From Desulfuromonadales bacterium (GTDB lineage Bacteria > Desulfobacterota > Desulfuromonadia > Desulfuromonadales > BM103), in contig JAQYVY010000014.1 of assembly GCA_030145195.1 (NCBI GenBank), positions 1 to 64,000 on the forward strand: DNA of 64,000 nt. Reading direction: 5' to 3'. Shown here piece by piece: positions 16,337 to 23,644 of the stretch. Numbering within the stretch: position 1 is the stretch's first letter; the number at the start of each line of letters is the position of its first letter. Both the position numbers and the translations under genes were made by a program. The notes beneath the pieces are model-generated. The model saw only the letters and a program-made list of their open reading frames with translations. It searched no databases and had not been told where the DNA came from.

Positions 16337-19300
16337 TACGGCTCCTTAATAACCAACCACGACACAAGCTCAAAATCTTCTTTCCCTGAAGCCTGTTTGC
16401 TTTGATCGATAAGCTTGCCTCCTCGACCCGACAACAAGCTGGTCAGTGACCTTTTCTTGAACGTATGCACGATTGCAGAAACCGCCTTAGAGAGAAGGTC
16501 ATCATAATGTGACATATCACCACCGTTGCTGGTTTCCGAATTGAACAGATCACATAGTTTATCTAATGGATTGGAATGGCCTGACGCAACGAGACGGAAC
16601 ATCTCTAAAATTTGTTTGGCCTGTGTGAAGTTGAAACGCACCTGCCCATCATCCCGCAAATAAACCAGATAGTGTGGTTGCAACGGATTGACACGCTCAT
16701 TTCCAGCGGTATCTCCAGTCTGCTTCAGGCAGAAAACGACACCAGGCTGCACGATTTGATAGCGTGGGTCGTCTTTGGGTGGTGGCGGCACAACAGCATA
16801 CAACCCTTGGGGGGCTTCTTGTAGCTTCTGCTTATTGGATTCGAGATAATTGGTAAGCTCAATTCTGAAATCATCTAAAGTGAATTCAGAGAGAGAAACA
16901 TTGTCCGACACATCTTCGAGATCGAGGATTTCGTCTTTGAGCTTTTTTAGCTGTTTATCTCGATACTTGAGATCACCCTCAATAAGATCGTGAATGTCCT
17001 TTTCCAAGAGATTGTCTTCGCTCGTTGCGGCAATATCAACGAGTGCCATCCGAGCTTCAACACGGTCTTTAAGGCTGATGTAATTATCCAGATCTTTGGT
17101 TGGCCAGAAGTTAACCAAATGAACACTCTTGTTGCGGCTACCGATTCTATCAATTCGGCCAAAACGTTGAATGATGCGCACTGGATTCCAGTGGATATCG
17201 TAGTTGATCAAACAATCACAATCCTGGAGGTTTTGGCCTTCGGAGATACAGTCTGTGGCGATGAGCAGATCGATTTCTTCTTCTTGCGGCAGGCTGCTTA
17301 TCTTGGCACGACTCTTAGCTCTTGGGGAAAAGTTCGTCAGAATATGGTTGTAGTCGTTTTTGCCCAATGTTGTGCGATTCTCGACTTGCCCGCCGGTTAC
17401 AAGCCCTACATGAATACCTAGCTCCCCTCTAGCCCATTCCTTCATGGCATCATAAAGGTACAATGCTGTGTCTGCAAAAGCTGTGAAGATAAGAACTTTT
17501 CTGTTTTTCTCTCCGTCTTTGTTGATAGTAGGGTTTTTAACTTTGTTCTGTATAAGTTCCTTTAGCAAACCAAGCTTGGCGTCGCGATCAACTGTTACTT
17601 CGCGAGATACATTGTAAAGACTTCTCAGTTGAGCACTATCGTTAGCCAAATCCTCAAGCCACTTATCCAGATCCAAATGCCTAAGTTTAAACTTTATTTT
17701 TCCACCAACTTGCCAAGCATCGACAAGGTCCATATCTTCTGAATCTGTTACTTCCAAGTCATCGAAGTCGAGATCTTCTCCGTTCATTTTCGCTTCTTCA
17801 AGCAACTGAAATGAACGTATCCGTTTTTCTAAAAGTTCGATTTTGTCGACAGTTCTTTTCATCGAAATGGCAAAGGATCGGATGGAACTTTCCAAACGCT
17901 TCAGAAAATTCACTTTCATCATGCCAATCAAATAATACTCGCGGCTAGCTTGTGAAAAGTTTGGCACATTCATAGCCGAGTAATGGTCGCGGTGCTCGTC
18001 TTTTATATAGGCTGATGGGTTAAAAAGAGCCAGTTTGTATTTTTGAATTTCCTGGTTAAGTTGATCGTAAGAAAGAAATTGCCCTTCTAAATCGATAGGA
18101 GGATAGACCGACTTAGGTTTTTCCCTTTTCGGAAATTCGCCGACTTGGTGGATGCTGTCCTTGTAAAAACGCAGGAGATGTTTACGAGAGCGCGCAATCG
18201 TCAATTCATCAAGCAACTTAAAAAATGCGGAGTCGAGTTTTTCGAGCAAATCGCGCACATCTCTCTCAGACTTTTTAGACCATTGTGTAAATACACCTTG
18301 AGCGGATTTGAGGGTTTCAGCCAAGCTTGTAACTTTAAGCGTTTCACTGAAAGCGCTATCTGAGCCTTCTGTAATAAAATAGAACTGATTGCGTAAATCT
18401 CTAAGATTATTATTGACGGGAGTCGCGGACAACATGAGAACACGTGTTTTTACACCACTCTTGATGATGTCATTCATCAATCTTTCATAGCGGCTAATAC
18501 TTACGATGTTCCCCTCTTCGTCTCTCTTGCCTTTGGTGTTGTTTCGGAAGTGATGTGACTCATCAATCACGACCAATCCGAAGTTCCCCCAGTTAACCGT
18601 AGACAAATCAATATCGCCAGACTTCCCTCCATCGCGACTAAGATCTGTGTGACTCATCACGGTGTAACAGAAGCGGTCTTCACGAAAAAGATTAAGTTCA
18701 GAAGGGTTTGCCGCCTGATAGATTGTCCAGTTCTCGCGGAGCTTCTTCGGGCAAAGGACAAGAACGTTTTGATTGAGAAGCTCAAAATATTTTATGACGG
18801 CAAGAGCTTCGTAAGTTTTACCGAGGCCAACACTGTCGGCGATGATGCAACCGTTGTGCTTGAGGATTTTATTAATCGCACCACGTACACCATCTTTTTG
18901 AAAATCGAAAAGGGCTTTCCAAATGTTGGTGTCAGCAATATTGGTGGCTTCGTCAAGCAGGCCACCTTTCTCTTGGTCTTCCAAAAACTCCTTGAAAATT
19001 TCATAGAGCGTTTTGAAATAGATAAATTCTGGTGAATTCTCCATATAGAGTTGCTCAAGATATGTGAGGACATCAGCCTTCACATCCTCAACAAGATCAT
19101 CGTTATTCCACAATTCATCAAACCAACGCTTAAGGTCTTGTCGATCACGATCATCTGCGACCTCTAAGTTCAACTCAACATTGGGGATACTTCCATACCC
19201 AAGGCCTCTTACCGTAAAGTTCGAGCTGCCCATGATAGCTTTTTCGATACCGTGGTTATCAATATGATACATCTTGCCATGGAGAAGATTTGATTGACGG

Positions 19301-19656
19301 ATGGTACGAATATCGACCTTCTTTTCAATCCAAGTTGCACAGTCTTTGGCGACAGCTTTTTGTTGTATTTGATTAGAGAGAACTAGCTTCTCATCCATCA
19401 TCTCGAATGCTTTTTTGTCTATTTTCTCTGGGTCGAGGCTTTTCAGAAAAGAGGGTTCACCAAAGAGAAAATCGAGGTGGTCAATTTGGTTGAGAGAGTT
19501 TCTAAGGCGCTCGTAGGCGTAGATAGTGAAATACGCCGAGACAATGGAGAGTTTAGAGCCTTCCTTTATAGCATCAGCAAGGAAGTCTCCGACTTTTCCT
19601 CGGCCTTGATTATCTCGAATTGCTGAAGGTGGGAGTTGCTGCATTTCTTGCCCCAA
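16336..19656 (-). CDS. PLD-domain SNF2-family helicase (Hma-type)
   Basis: This is a 1106-aa fusion. The N-terminal phospholipase-D-like nuclease domain (about 30-200) has one HKD-type site: LLHGKMYHI (H126, K128) and GSSNFT (143-148). The SNF2/RapA-like helicase follows, with motif I DSVGLGKTYEA (K280), motif II VVIDESHHF (364-370), motif III LSATPVNNN and the second RecA lobe KVLIFTAFAD. Motif V/VI is ATDCISEGQNLQDCD and then QRFGRIDRIGS. The listed start is TTG; an ATG four codons later (19644) is a plausible alternative. It is the first gene of the six-gene operon. Such helicases probably translocate on foreign duplex DNA, possibly cutting with the PLD site. The DISARM and BREX helicases differ in domain content. 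Confidence 0.88.
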   Translation of the reverse strand: MGQEMQQLPPSAIRDNQGRGKVGDFLADAIKEGSKLSIVSAYFTIYAYERLRNSLNQIDHLDFLFGEPSFLKSLDPEKIDKKAFEMMDEKLVLSNQIQQKAVAKDCATWIEKKVDIRTIRQSNLLHGKMYHIDNHGIEKAIMGSSNFTVRGLGYGSIPNVELNLEVADDRDRQDLKRWFDELWNNDDLVEDVKADVLTYLEQLYMENSPEFIYFKTLYEIFKEFLEDQEKGGLLDEATNIADTNIWKALFDFQKDGVRGAINKILKHNGCIIADSVGLGKTYEALAVIKYFELLNQNVLVLCPKKLRENWTIYQAANPSELNLFREDRFCYTVMSHTDLSRDGGKSGDIDLSTVNWGNFGLVVIDESHHFRNNTKGKRDEEGNIVSISRYERLMNDIIKSGVKTRVLMLSATPVNNNLRDLRNQFYFITEGSDSAFSETLKVTSLAETLKSAQGVFTQWSKKSERDVRDLLEKLDSAFFKLLDELTIARSRKHLLRFYKDSIHQVGEFPKREKPKSVYPPIDLEGQFLSYDQLNQEIQKYKLALFNPSAYIKDEHRDHYSAMNVPNFSQASREYYLIGMMKVNFLKRLESSIRSFAISMKRTVDKIELLEKRIRSFQLLEEAKMNGEDLDFDDLEVTDSEDMDLVDAWQVGGKIKFKLRHLDLDKWLEDLANDSAQLRSLYNVSREVTVDRDAKLGLLKELIQNKVKNPTINKDGEKNRKVLIFTAFADTALYLYDAMKEWARGELGIHVGLVTGGQVENRTTLGKNDYNHILTNFSPRAKSRAKISSLPQEEEIDLLIATDCISEGQNLQDCDCLINYDIHWNPVRIIQRFGRIDRIGSRNKSVHLVNFWPTKDLDNYISLKDRVEARMALVDIAATSEDNLLEKDIHDLIEGDLKYRDKQLKKLKDEILDLEDVSDNVSLSEFTLDDFRIELTNYLESNKQKLQEAPQGLYAVVPPPPKDDPRYQIVQPGVVFCLKQTGDTAGNERVNPLQPHYLVYLRDDGQVRFNFTQAKQILEMFRLVASGHSNPLDKLCDLFNSETSNGGDMSHYDDLLSKAVSAIVHTFKKRSLTSLLSGRGGKLIDQSKQASGKEDFELVSWLVIKEP

Positions 19657-19988
19657 AAATTACATACCAGTAGAAGGAAAACCTAAAATAAAAAGCGAAA
19701 TTTGATAGCTGCTCGAAAAATGACATATTACACTTTTTGATACCTGTTTTAAACTTTCTTGAATACAAGGGAACTATATTACTAGGGTAAACGGGGTCAG
19801 ACCTTGACATTGCGAGTTCCGGGGACACCTCACTTAATTACTATCTTTCTGCTAAACCAAGAAGTTCTCTCAATTCTAAACATCTGTTCCTAATTATGTG
19901 AGGTGTCCCAAGAACTTCCAGACCAACGATGAAAATAAAAACTTGATCTTGTTAACTAAGACTTTCAATGAACATTCATGTAACAAAC
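19657..19988. other. Upstream region of the defence operon with REP-like inverted repeat
   Basis: This 332-base AT-rich stretch must hold the operon promoter (minus strand), but no confident -35/-10 pair was chosen. It contains ggggtcagaccttgacattg (19794-19813), an inverted copy of the dispersed motif. It also contains a long inverted repeat with arms GGGGACACCTCAC (19819-19831) and GTGAGGTGTCCC (19898-19909), separated by about 66 bases. Confidence 0.55.
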
Positions 19989-20141
19989 TCACTGTTTCTC
20001 TTCTGGGGGTAGCTCATTCATATATGACCATTGGGTTTCTGCATTTTTTTTTAGGTCAGCCACAGAAAGATTATATTTAATAAAGAGCACATCAAGCATA
20101 GCGTTTATAGCTTCATCACATTTTTTTACATGAGACTTCAT
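19989..20141 (-). CDS. Small hypothetical protein, 50 aa
   Basis: On the minus strand an ATG at 20141 opens a 50-codon frame of natural composition. It starts MKSHVKKCDEAINAMLDVLF and continues through NLSVADLKKNAETQW to a TGA at 19989. The predicted peptide is mostly helical and charged. Immediately upstream is a copy of the dispersed repeat (gacccctttgttctgac), so the frame may be the surviving part of a longer gene. It precedes the helicase operon by about 330 bases in the same direction. It could be a small regulator or antidote, but nothing shows this. Support is from codon-like composition only. Confidence 0.4.
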   Translation of the reverse strand: MKSHVKKCDEAINAMLDVLFIKYNLSVADLKKNAETQWSYMNELPPEEKQ

Positions 20142-20378
20142 GTCAGAACAAAGGGGTCAGCCCTTGACATTGGACATTCCAATCACCAAACCCCAAGAAT
20201 CAATAAACCCTCTTCCAAAAATCAAGGGACACAATACCTATTATGGTGACACACCATCTTACTTCTTAAACAACAGAATCAAAGGGGTCAAATCTTTATT
20301 GTTGACAGATTGCACCATTCAATACCTGACCCTCAAAACCATATCCTGGTGACACGATAGTAATGTGTCACCGGAACT
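20142..20378. repeat. Cluster of REP-like motifs
   Basis: It holds the inverted motif ggggtcagcccttgacattg plus gaca (20154-20177), a related ggggtcaaatctttattg plus ttgaca (20284-20307), gggacac / gtgacac pairs near 20226-20250, and a hairpin with arms GGTGACAC / GTGTCACC at 20348-20372 just beyond the NERD gene. No gene was seen. Confidence 0.6.
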
Positions 20379-21320
20379 CTAAAGATTCTTATGAAACAAC
20401 TTCGAAGTTTCGCACTTGGCACATTCTAAAAAGAAGCTTTCCTTCTGCTTTCTAACACGCAACTTATCCTTGCAGGTGGGGCAACTTTTCCGAATAGCAG
20501 TGTTCTGATCACACTCTTTACACTTGATGTAATAACCATACTTACCATAAGCAACTTCAACGCTAGTACCGTTGCACTTGTCACAACTCGGCCAGGCCGA
20601 TGCCGCTAATGGAGCACTCTTCACAGCGTTTTTTTGTTTGACCACAGGTTGCCGCGTAGTACCACTGGTCAACGGCTTGTGCCTTTTCAAAAGGAACTGG
20701 CTGGTATTTTTACGTGCTGATTCACCTAAGCAATAGGGTGTTTTGAAGGAAAGCCTCAGCAGAGCATCTTCTTTTTTATATTTGGTCAGTATCTCTTCAA
20801 TTTTATCAGCGACTTGATCCGCTTTACGGATGTAATTCAATTCATCAACATGTTTTTTCGGCCTGGCGATGATGCCTTGATCGGAGATTGCGACGATTAG
20901 ATCGATTGGCATCTTGTCGAATTTAAGCTGTATCCCTATGACCTTTTTTAAGAGGACATCTGTGAACGGCGTCAAGTAGCTCTTCAGAAAATCTGCCTGC
21001 CTTTGAGCCTGTTTCACAGGTGAAGGTATCCCTTGAGCTTTCCCATCAACTGACCTCACCCATTCTCCGTATTCGTTGACAGCAACCTTAGTAGAGACGC
21101 TCTTGCTCTCAATGATAATCATGCCGTATTCATGCAAAATCAAATGATCGATCTGTGCAGCATCTCCTAACTTTTCTAGACGCAAAGAGTTGATCACCAA
21201 AACATTTGCTTCGCTACCGAAGGCTCTTTTTAAATAAAAAGCCATCTGTTTTTCTGCAGCAAGACCGGCCTTTTGATATTTATCTAGTACTTTCTGATCA
21301 TCGACATCTTTGAGAATCAT
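20379..21320 (-). CDS. NERD-domain nuclease-related protein with C-terminal zinc ribbons
   Basis: This is a 313-aa protein. Residues about 12-130 form a NERD domain with a PD-(D/E)XK-like core: AAEKQMAFYLKRAF helix, DAAQIDHLIL (Asp), MIIIESKSVS (E-x-K) and a Q-A-x-R-Q-A-x-F-L helix. The C-terminal third carries topoisomerase-type zinc ribbons: C-D-K-C with C-K-E-C, and C-P-T-C with C-A-K-C. NERD plus zinc-ribbon proteins are thought to process DNA or RNA; no exact substrate is known. GGGG lies shortly before the ATG. It lies on the same strand just upstream of the defence operon but is separated by repeats, so it is a neighbour rather than an operon member. Confidence 0.82.
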   Translation of the reverse strand: MILKDVDDQKVLDKYQKAGLAAEKQMAFYLKRAFGSEANVLVINSLRLEKLGDAAQIDHLILHEYGMIIIESKSVSTKVAVNEYGEWVRSVDGKAQGIPSPVKQAQRQADFLKSYLTPFTDVLLKKVIGIQLKFDKMPIDLIVAISDQGIIARPKKHVDELNYIRKADQVADKIEEILTKYKKEDALLRLSFKTPYCLGESARKNTSQFLLKRHKPLTSGTTRQPVVKQKNAVKSAPLAASAWPSCDKCNGTSVEVAYGKYGYYIKCKECDQNTAIRKSCPTCKDKLRVRKQKESFFLECAKCETSKLFHKNL

Positions 21321-21368
21321 TTTTCACCCCAAAAATCGAAAGTCCCCTGGTTTAAATACATCACCACC

Positions 21369-21761
21369 TCAATACCCCATCTTCCCCGGCACACACCCTC
21401 TCACCCCACCCCGCGGCTCCTCAACATCACCCTCCCGCCGCGGAATCAGATGAATATGCGCATGCATCACCGTTTGACCGGCCACCTCACCGCAATTCAT
21501 GCCAACATTGAAACCTTGCACACTCGGATCATCCACGAGGATCTGCCGCTTCAACACCGAGAGCAACGACTCGGCATCACGCTTTTCGTTGTAACTCATG
21601 TTGAAATAATCGCTGATATGCCGCTTGCTGATCACCAGAAAATGACCTTCGGTGACCGGAAACTTATCGCGAATCGCAAACACCGAACCGTATTCGACCA
21701 CCATGCGGTTCTTAGCGACACATTCGCAGAAGGGGCAGATTGTATCCTCGGGTGTTGTCAT
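21369..21761 (-). CDS. HIT-family (histidine triad) nucleotide-binding protein
   Basis: This small nucleotide hydrolase/transferase has the triad motif HAHIHLIPRR near the C-terminus and an N-terminal CPFC zinc knuckle with GSVFAIRDKFPVTEGHFLVI, as in the Hit/HinT group. Typical substrates are AMP-lysine or Ap4A-type dinucleotides. The open frame extends to 21791 (140 aa), but the ATG at 21761 has GAGG five bases upstream and gives MTTPEDTICPFC, the usual family start (130 aa). A GEMM-like riboswitch and terminator lie about 200 bases upstream on the same strand, but a repeat-like stretch separates them. No direct partner gene. Confidence 0.9.
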   Translation of the reverse strand: MTTPEDTICPFCECVAKNRMVVEYGSVFAIRDKFPVTEGHFLVISKRHISDYFNMSYNEKRDAESLLSVLKRQILVDDPSVQGFNVGMNCGEVAGQTVMHAHIHLIPRREGDVEEPRGGVRGCVPGKMGY

Positions 21762-21951
21762 ATCGACCTCAAGCATGTTAGCCACTACCAAAAGTAGGCG
21801 CCTTCAGGCGAGACACGAAGACACCAAGAACACCTTTTACAGGGTTAAAACATTGATATCGAGCTTACAATTTAGACGTTTAAGGAAAACCACAAGATCT
21901 TACTTCGCGTCTTAGCGACTTCGTGGCTAACCTTTGCTTTTGTTAGAGGTC

Positions 21952-21995
21952 TAAAAACAAAAAGAGAGCGTACGCGATCAGCGCAACACTCTCCC
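21952..21995 (-). terminator. Intrinsic terminator after GEMM-like riboswitch
   Basis: On the minus strand, arms GAGAGTGTTGCGC and CGCGTACGCTCTC (imperfect) are followed by TTTTTGTTTTT. Flanking GTTAGAG / CTCTAAC bases can extend the stem. It is placed about 30 bases after the aptamer, where an expression platform would be expected. Confidence 0.65.
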
Positions 21996-22025
21996 TCTCT
22001 AACCTCAATCAATATATTGCATATT

Positions 22026-22109
22026 CGATAACCCGGCGGTCCCTCCCGGCCTGGCCGAAATGGATCCGTAGCTTTGCGTCACCGGGTTACCCCGGCTTTG
22101 CCTTTATCG
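22026..22109 (-). ncRNA. GEMM-I riboswitch candidate (cyclic dinucleotide)
   Basis: The minus strand matches the GEMM-I pattern. Outer stem CGATAA / TTATCG is followed by AAAGGCAAAGCC, a CCGGG stem capped by a GTAA (GNRA) tetraloop and CCCGG. Next come the hallmark TGACGCAAAGCTACGG, a variable second arm, and the closing GCCGGGTTATCG. GEMM-I RNAs bind c-di-GMP, and a Geobacter-type subset binds 3',3'-cGAMP; which one cannot be decided here. A terminator follows. The next minus-strand gene is the HIT protein about 260 bases on, an unusual target, so the switch may have lost its original gene. Confidence 0.82.
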
Positions 22110-22185
22110 TTAAATCTCGGTACGTGGGACGCGGCACAAGGGACGTGGAAACCTTTATGCTGCCCTTAGGGCCTGCGACCTGCGT

Positions 22186-22575
22186 TCAATAACTAAAAAC
22201 CTCACCATCTTTGAATTGATCGATAATCACTTGATCGACCTTGTCGTGCATCGCACAATAATCCTGCCACAAGGCCTTGCCCTCATCGGTCAAAAACAGG
22301 CTATGGGCTTTACCTTTCGGCACAATCCGGATCAGGTTGTAACCTTGCAGCGCACCCGCCTCATCAACAGTCTGACCGAGAGTGCGGATTTTACGCGACA
22401 GGGTCTGTTGCGGCATCTGCAGCTGCTCAACCAGTTCGGGCGTCGTCACACCTTCGGCCATGGCTACGGTTAAAAACACCAGCCACTCGCGACTGTTCAA
22501 CACGTAAGTCGGATGATTGGTCAGAAAGACTAGCAGCTCTCTGGTGCGCATTTTAACCAGTTCAGAACTCGACAA
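22186..22575 (-). CDS. MarR-like winged-helix regulator
   Basis: This is a 129-aa single-domain DNA-binding protein. The helix-turn-helix lies around residues 42-65 (GVTTPELVEQLQMPQQTLSR followed by KIRTLG), and the wing around 75-100 ends with FLTDEGKALWQDY, a typical MarR ending. It probably represses a nearby gene or itself; no ligand can be inferred. The start at 22575 has a second possible ATG eight codons in. It is upstream of the riboswitch on the same strand and has no close operon partner. Confidence 0.72.
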   Translation of the reverse strand: MSSSELVKMRTRELLVFLTNHPTYVLNSREWLVFLTVAMAEGVTTPELVEQLQMPQQTLSRKIRTLGQTVDEAGALQGYNLIRIVPKGKAHSLFLTDEGKALWQDYCAMHDKVDQVIIDQFKDGEVFSY

Positions 22576-22761
22576 GTGTCACCCACCTTTGAGTTAATAC
22601 TCCTGAAAGATTCACAATACAGCAAAGGTTAACAATCTACAATGTATTACTCTGGTAAATTCGAGAAATTTTGAGGAGTTACCTCACTTCGATGCTCGAC
22701 TGATCGAACCTTCTGAGGGTAAGGCCTAAGGAAGCGACCGGGCGTACCGTCTGGCTGGCGG

Positions 22762-23598
22762 CTAACCCAGCCCCCAGCTCGACATCACAATCGGCATGAT
22801 CGGCTCACCCTCTTCACGCTGGGCAACCGCTTCGAGGCGAGGGCGAATGCTGGCGGCATATTCGGCGAAGGGCCATTGAGCGAGGATGCGCACCGCGTTC
22901 TCCGGGGTACTGGGGATGATTCGTTCGATATCGTAGACAACCGGGTCGGTGGCGGCGATCGCTAAATTGGCAAAGCCAGCCGCGACGGTTTCGAACAGAT
23001 CACACTCTTGCTGGCTATCGAGAGACTCAAGCCAGGAGAGATAAAACTCAATTACGGCCGCGGTCAAAAGACTACCGCGACATTTGATCAGAATTTCAAC
23101 TTCCTCAAACTCGAGCTCGCGGCAAGGTGCGGTCAACAGCGCCAGAATACGCCGGTCACCGCTAGTGAGGAGCCCACCCAGAACCGCCAGGCCGTTGGCT
23201 AAGGCGCCGCGTTCATATAAGTCGAGCAGTTCACAAGCACCTGCGGTTGCACCCTCTGTGGTTGAAGGGGCTAGCACCGCGTAGTCGAGCGCCGCCGGTG
23301 AAGCCACCGGACGGGCCGGATCGCAGCACACAAAGGGCATCAGGGCGTGCACTCCGCCCTCCCCGGCCAGCACCATATCGACGGTAAGCTGATAGTTGTG
23401 CACCCGCTGAGCCGGATGACTCCGGGTCACGTAGTGGCGATAAAGCAGCATGATCTTCTCCACCAGCTCGGGCGAAGCCGTGGCGGCATAAAGCTTGACC
23501 GCGCCCATGGTGGCGGCATCGAGCTGCTCGTCGCTTAAGCTGAGAGCCTTCTCCGGGTTATCGAGTACTTCATTGAGCTGCACGTCCTTCTTACCCAC
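22762..23598 (-). CDS. Unrecognised helical protein (HEAT-like), 278 aa
   Basis: The frame opens at 23640, but an AAGGAGG lies inside it, directly before a GTG at 23598. That GTG is the better start and gives GKKDVQLNEVLDNPEKALSL. The protein is largely helical with repeated A/L-rich segments (LLDLYERGALANGLAVLGGL, LLTAAVIEFYLSWLESL, GFANLAIAATDPV). It has several Cys but no CxxC pairs, no signal peptide and no membrane span. Helical-repeat scaffolds of this kind often bind proteins. I do not recognise the family. The upstream DNA is the tandem repeat array. Confidence 0.62.
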   Translation of the reverse strand: MGKKDVQLNEVLDNPEKALSLSDEQLDAATMGAVKLYAATASPELVEKIMLLYRHYVTRSHPAQRVHNYQLTVDMVLAGEGGVHALMPFVCCDPARPVASPAALDYAVLAPSTTEGATAGACELLDLYERGALANGLAVLGGLLTSGDRRILALLTAPCRELEFEEVEILIKCRGSLLTAAVIEFYLSWLESLDSQQECDLFETVAAGFANLAIAATDPVVYDIERIIPSTPENAVRILAQWPFAEYAASIRPRLEAVAQREEGEPIMPIVMSSWGLG

Positions 23599-23644
23599 GG
23601 TTTCCTCCTTGTTGATGCGATTAGTAGATAACTCTGCCATATAT

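Noticed and set aside
8603-19656. BREX or DISARM locus
   Set aside because: No PglZ, BrxC or Lon-like gene, and no DUF1998 helicase or DrmB; the domain set fits helicase-methylase-ATPase better.
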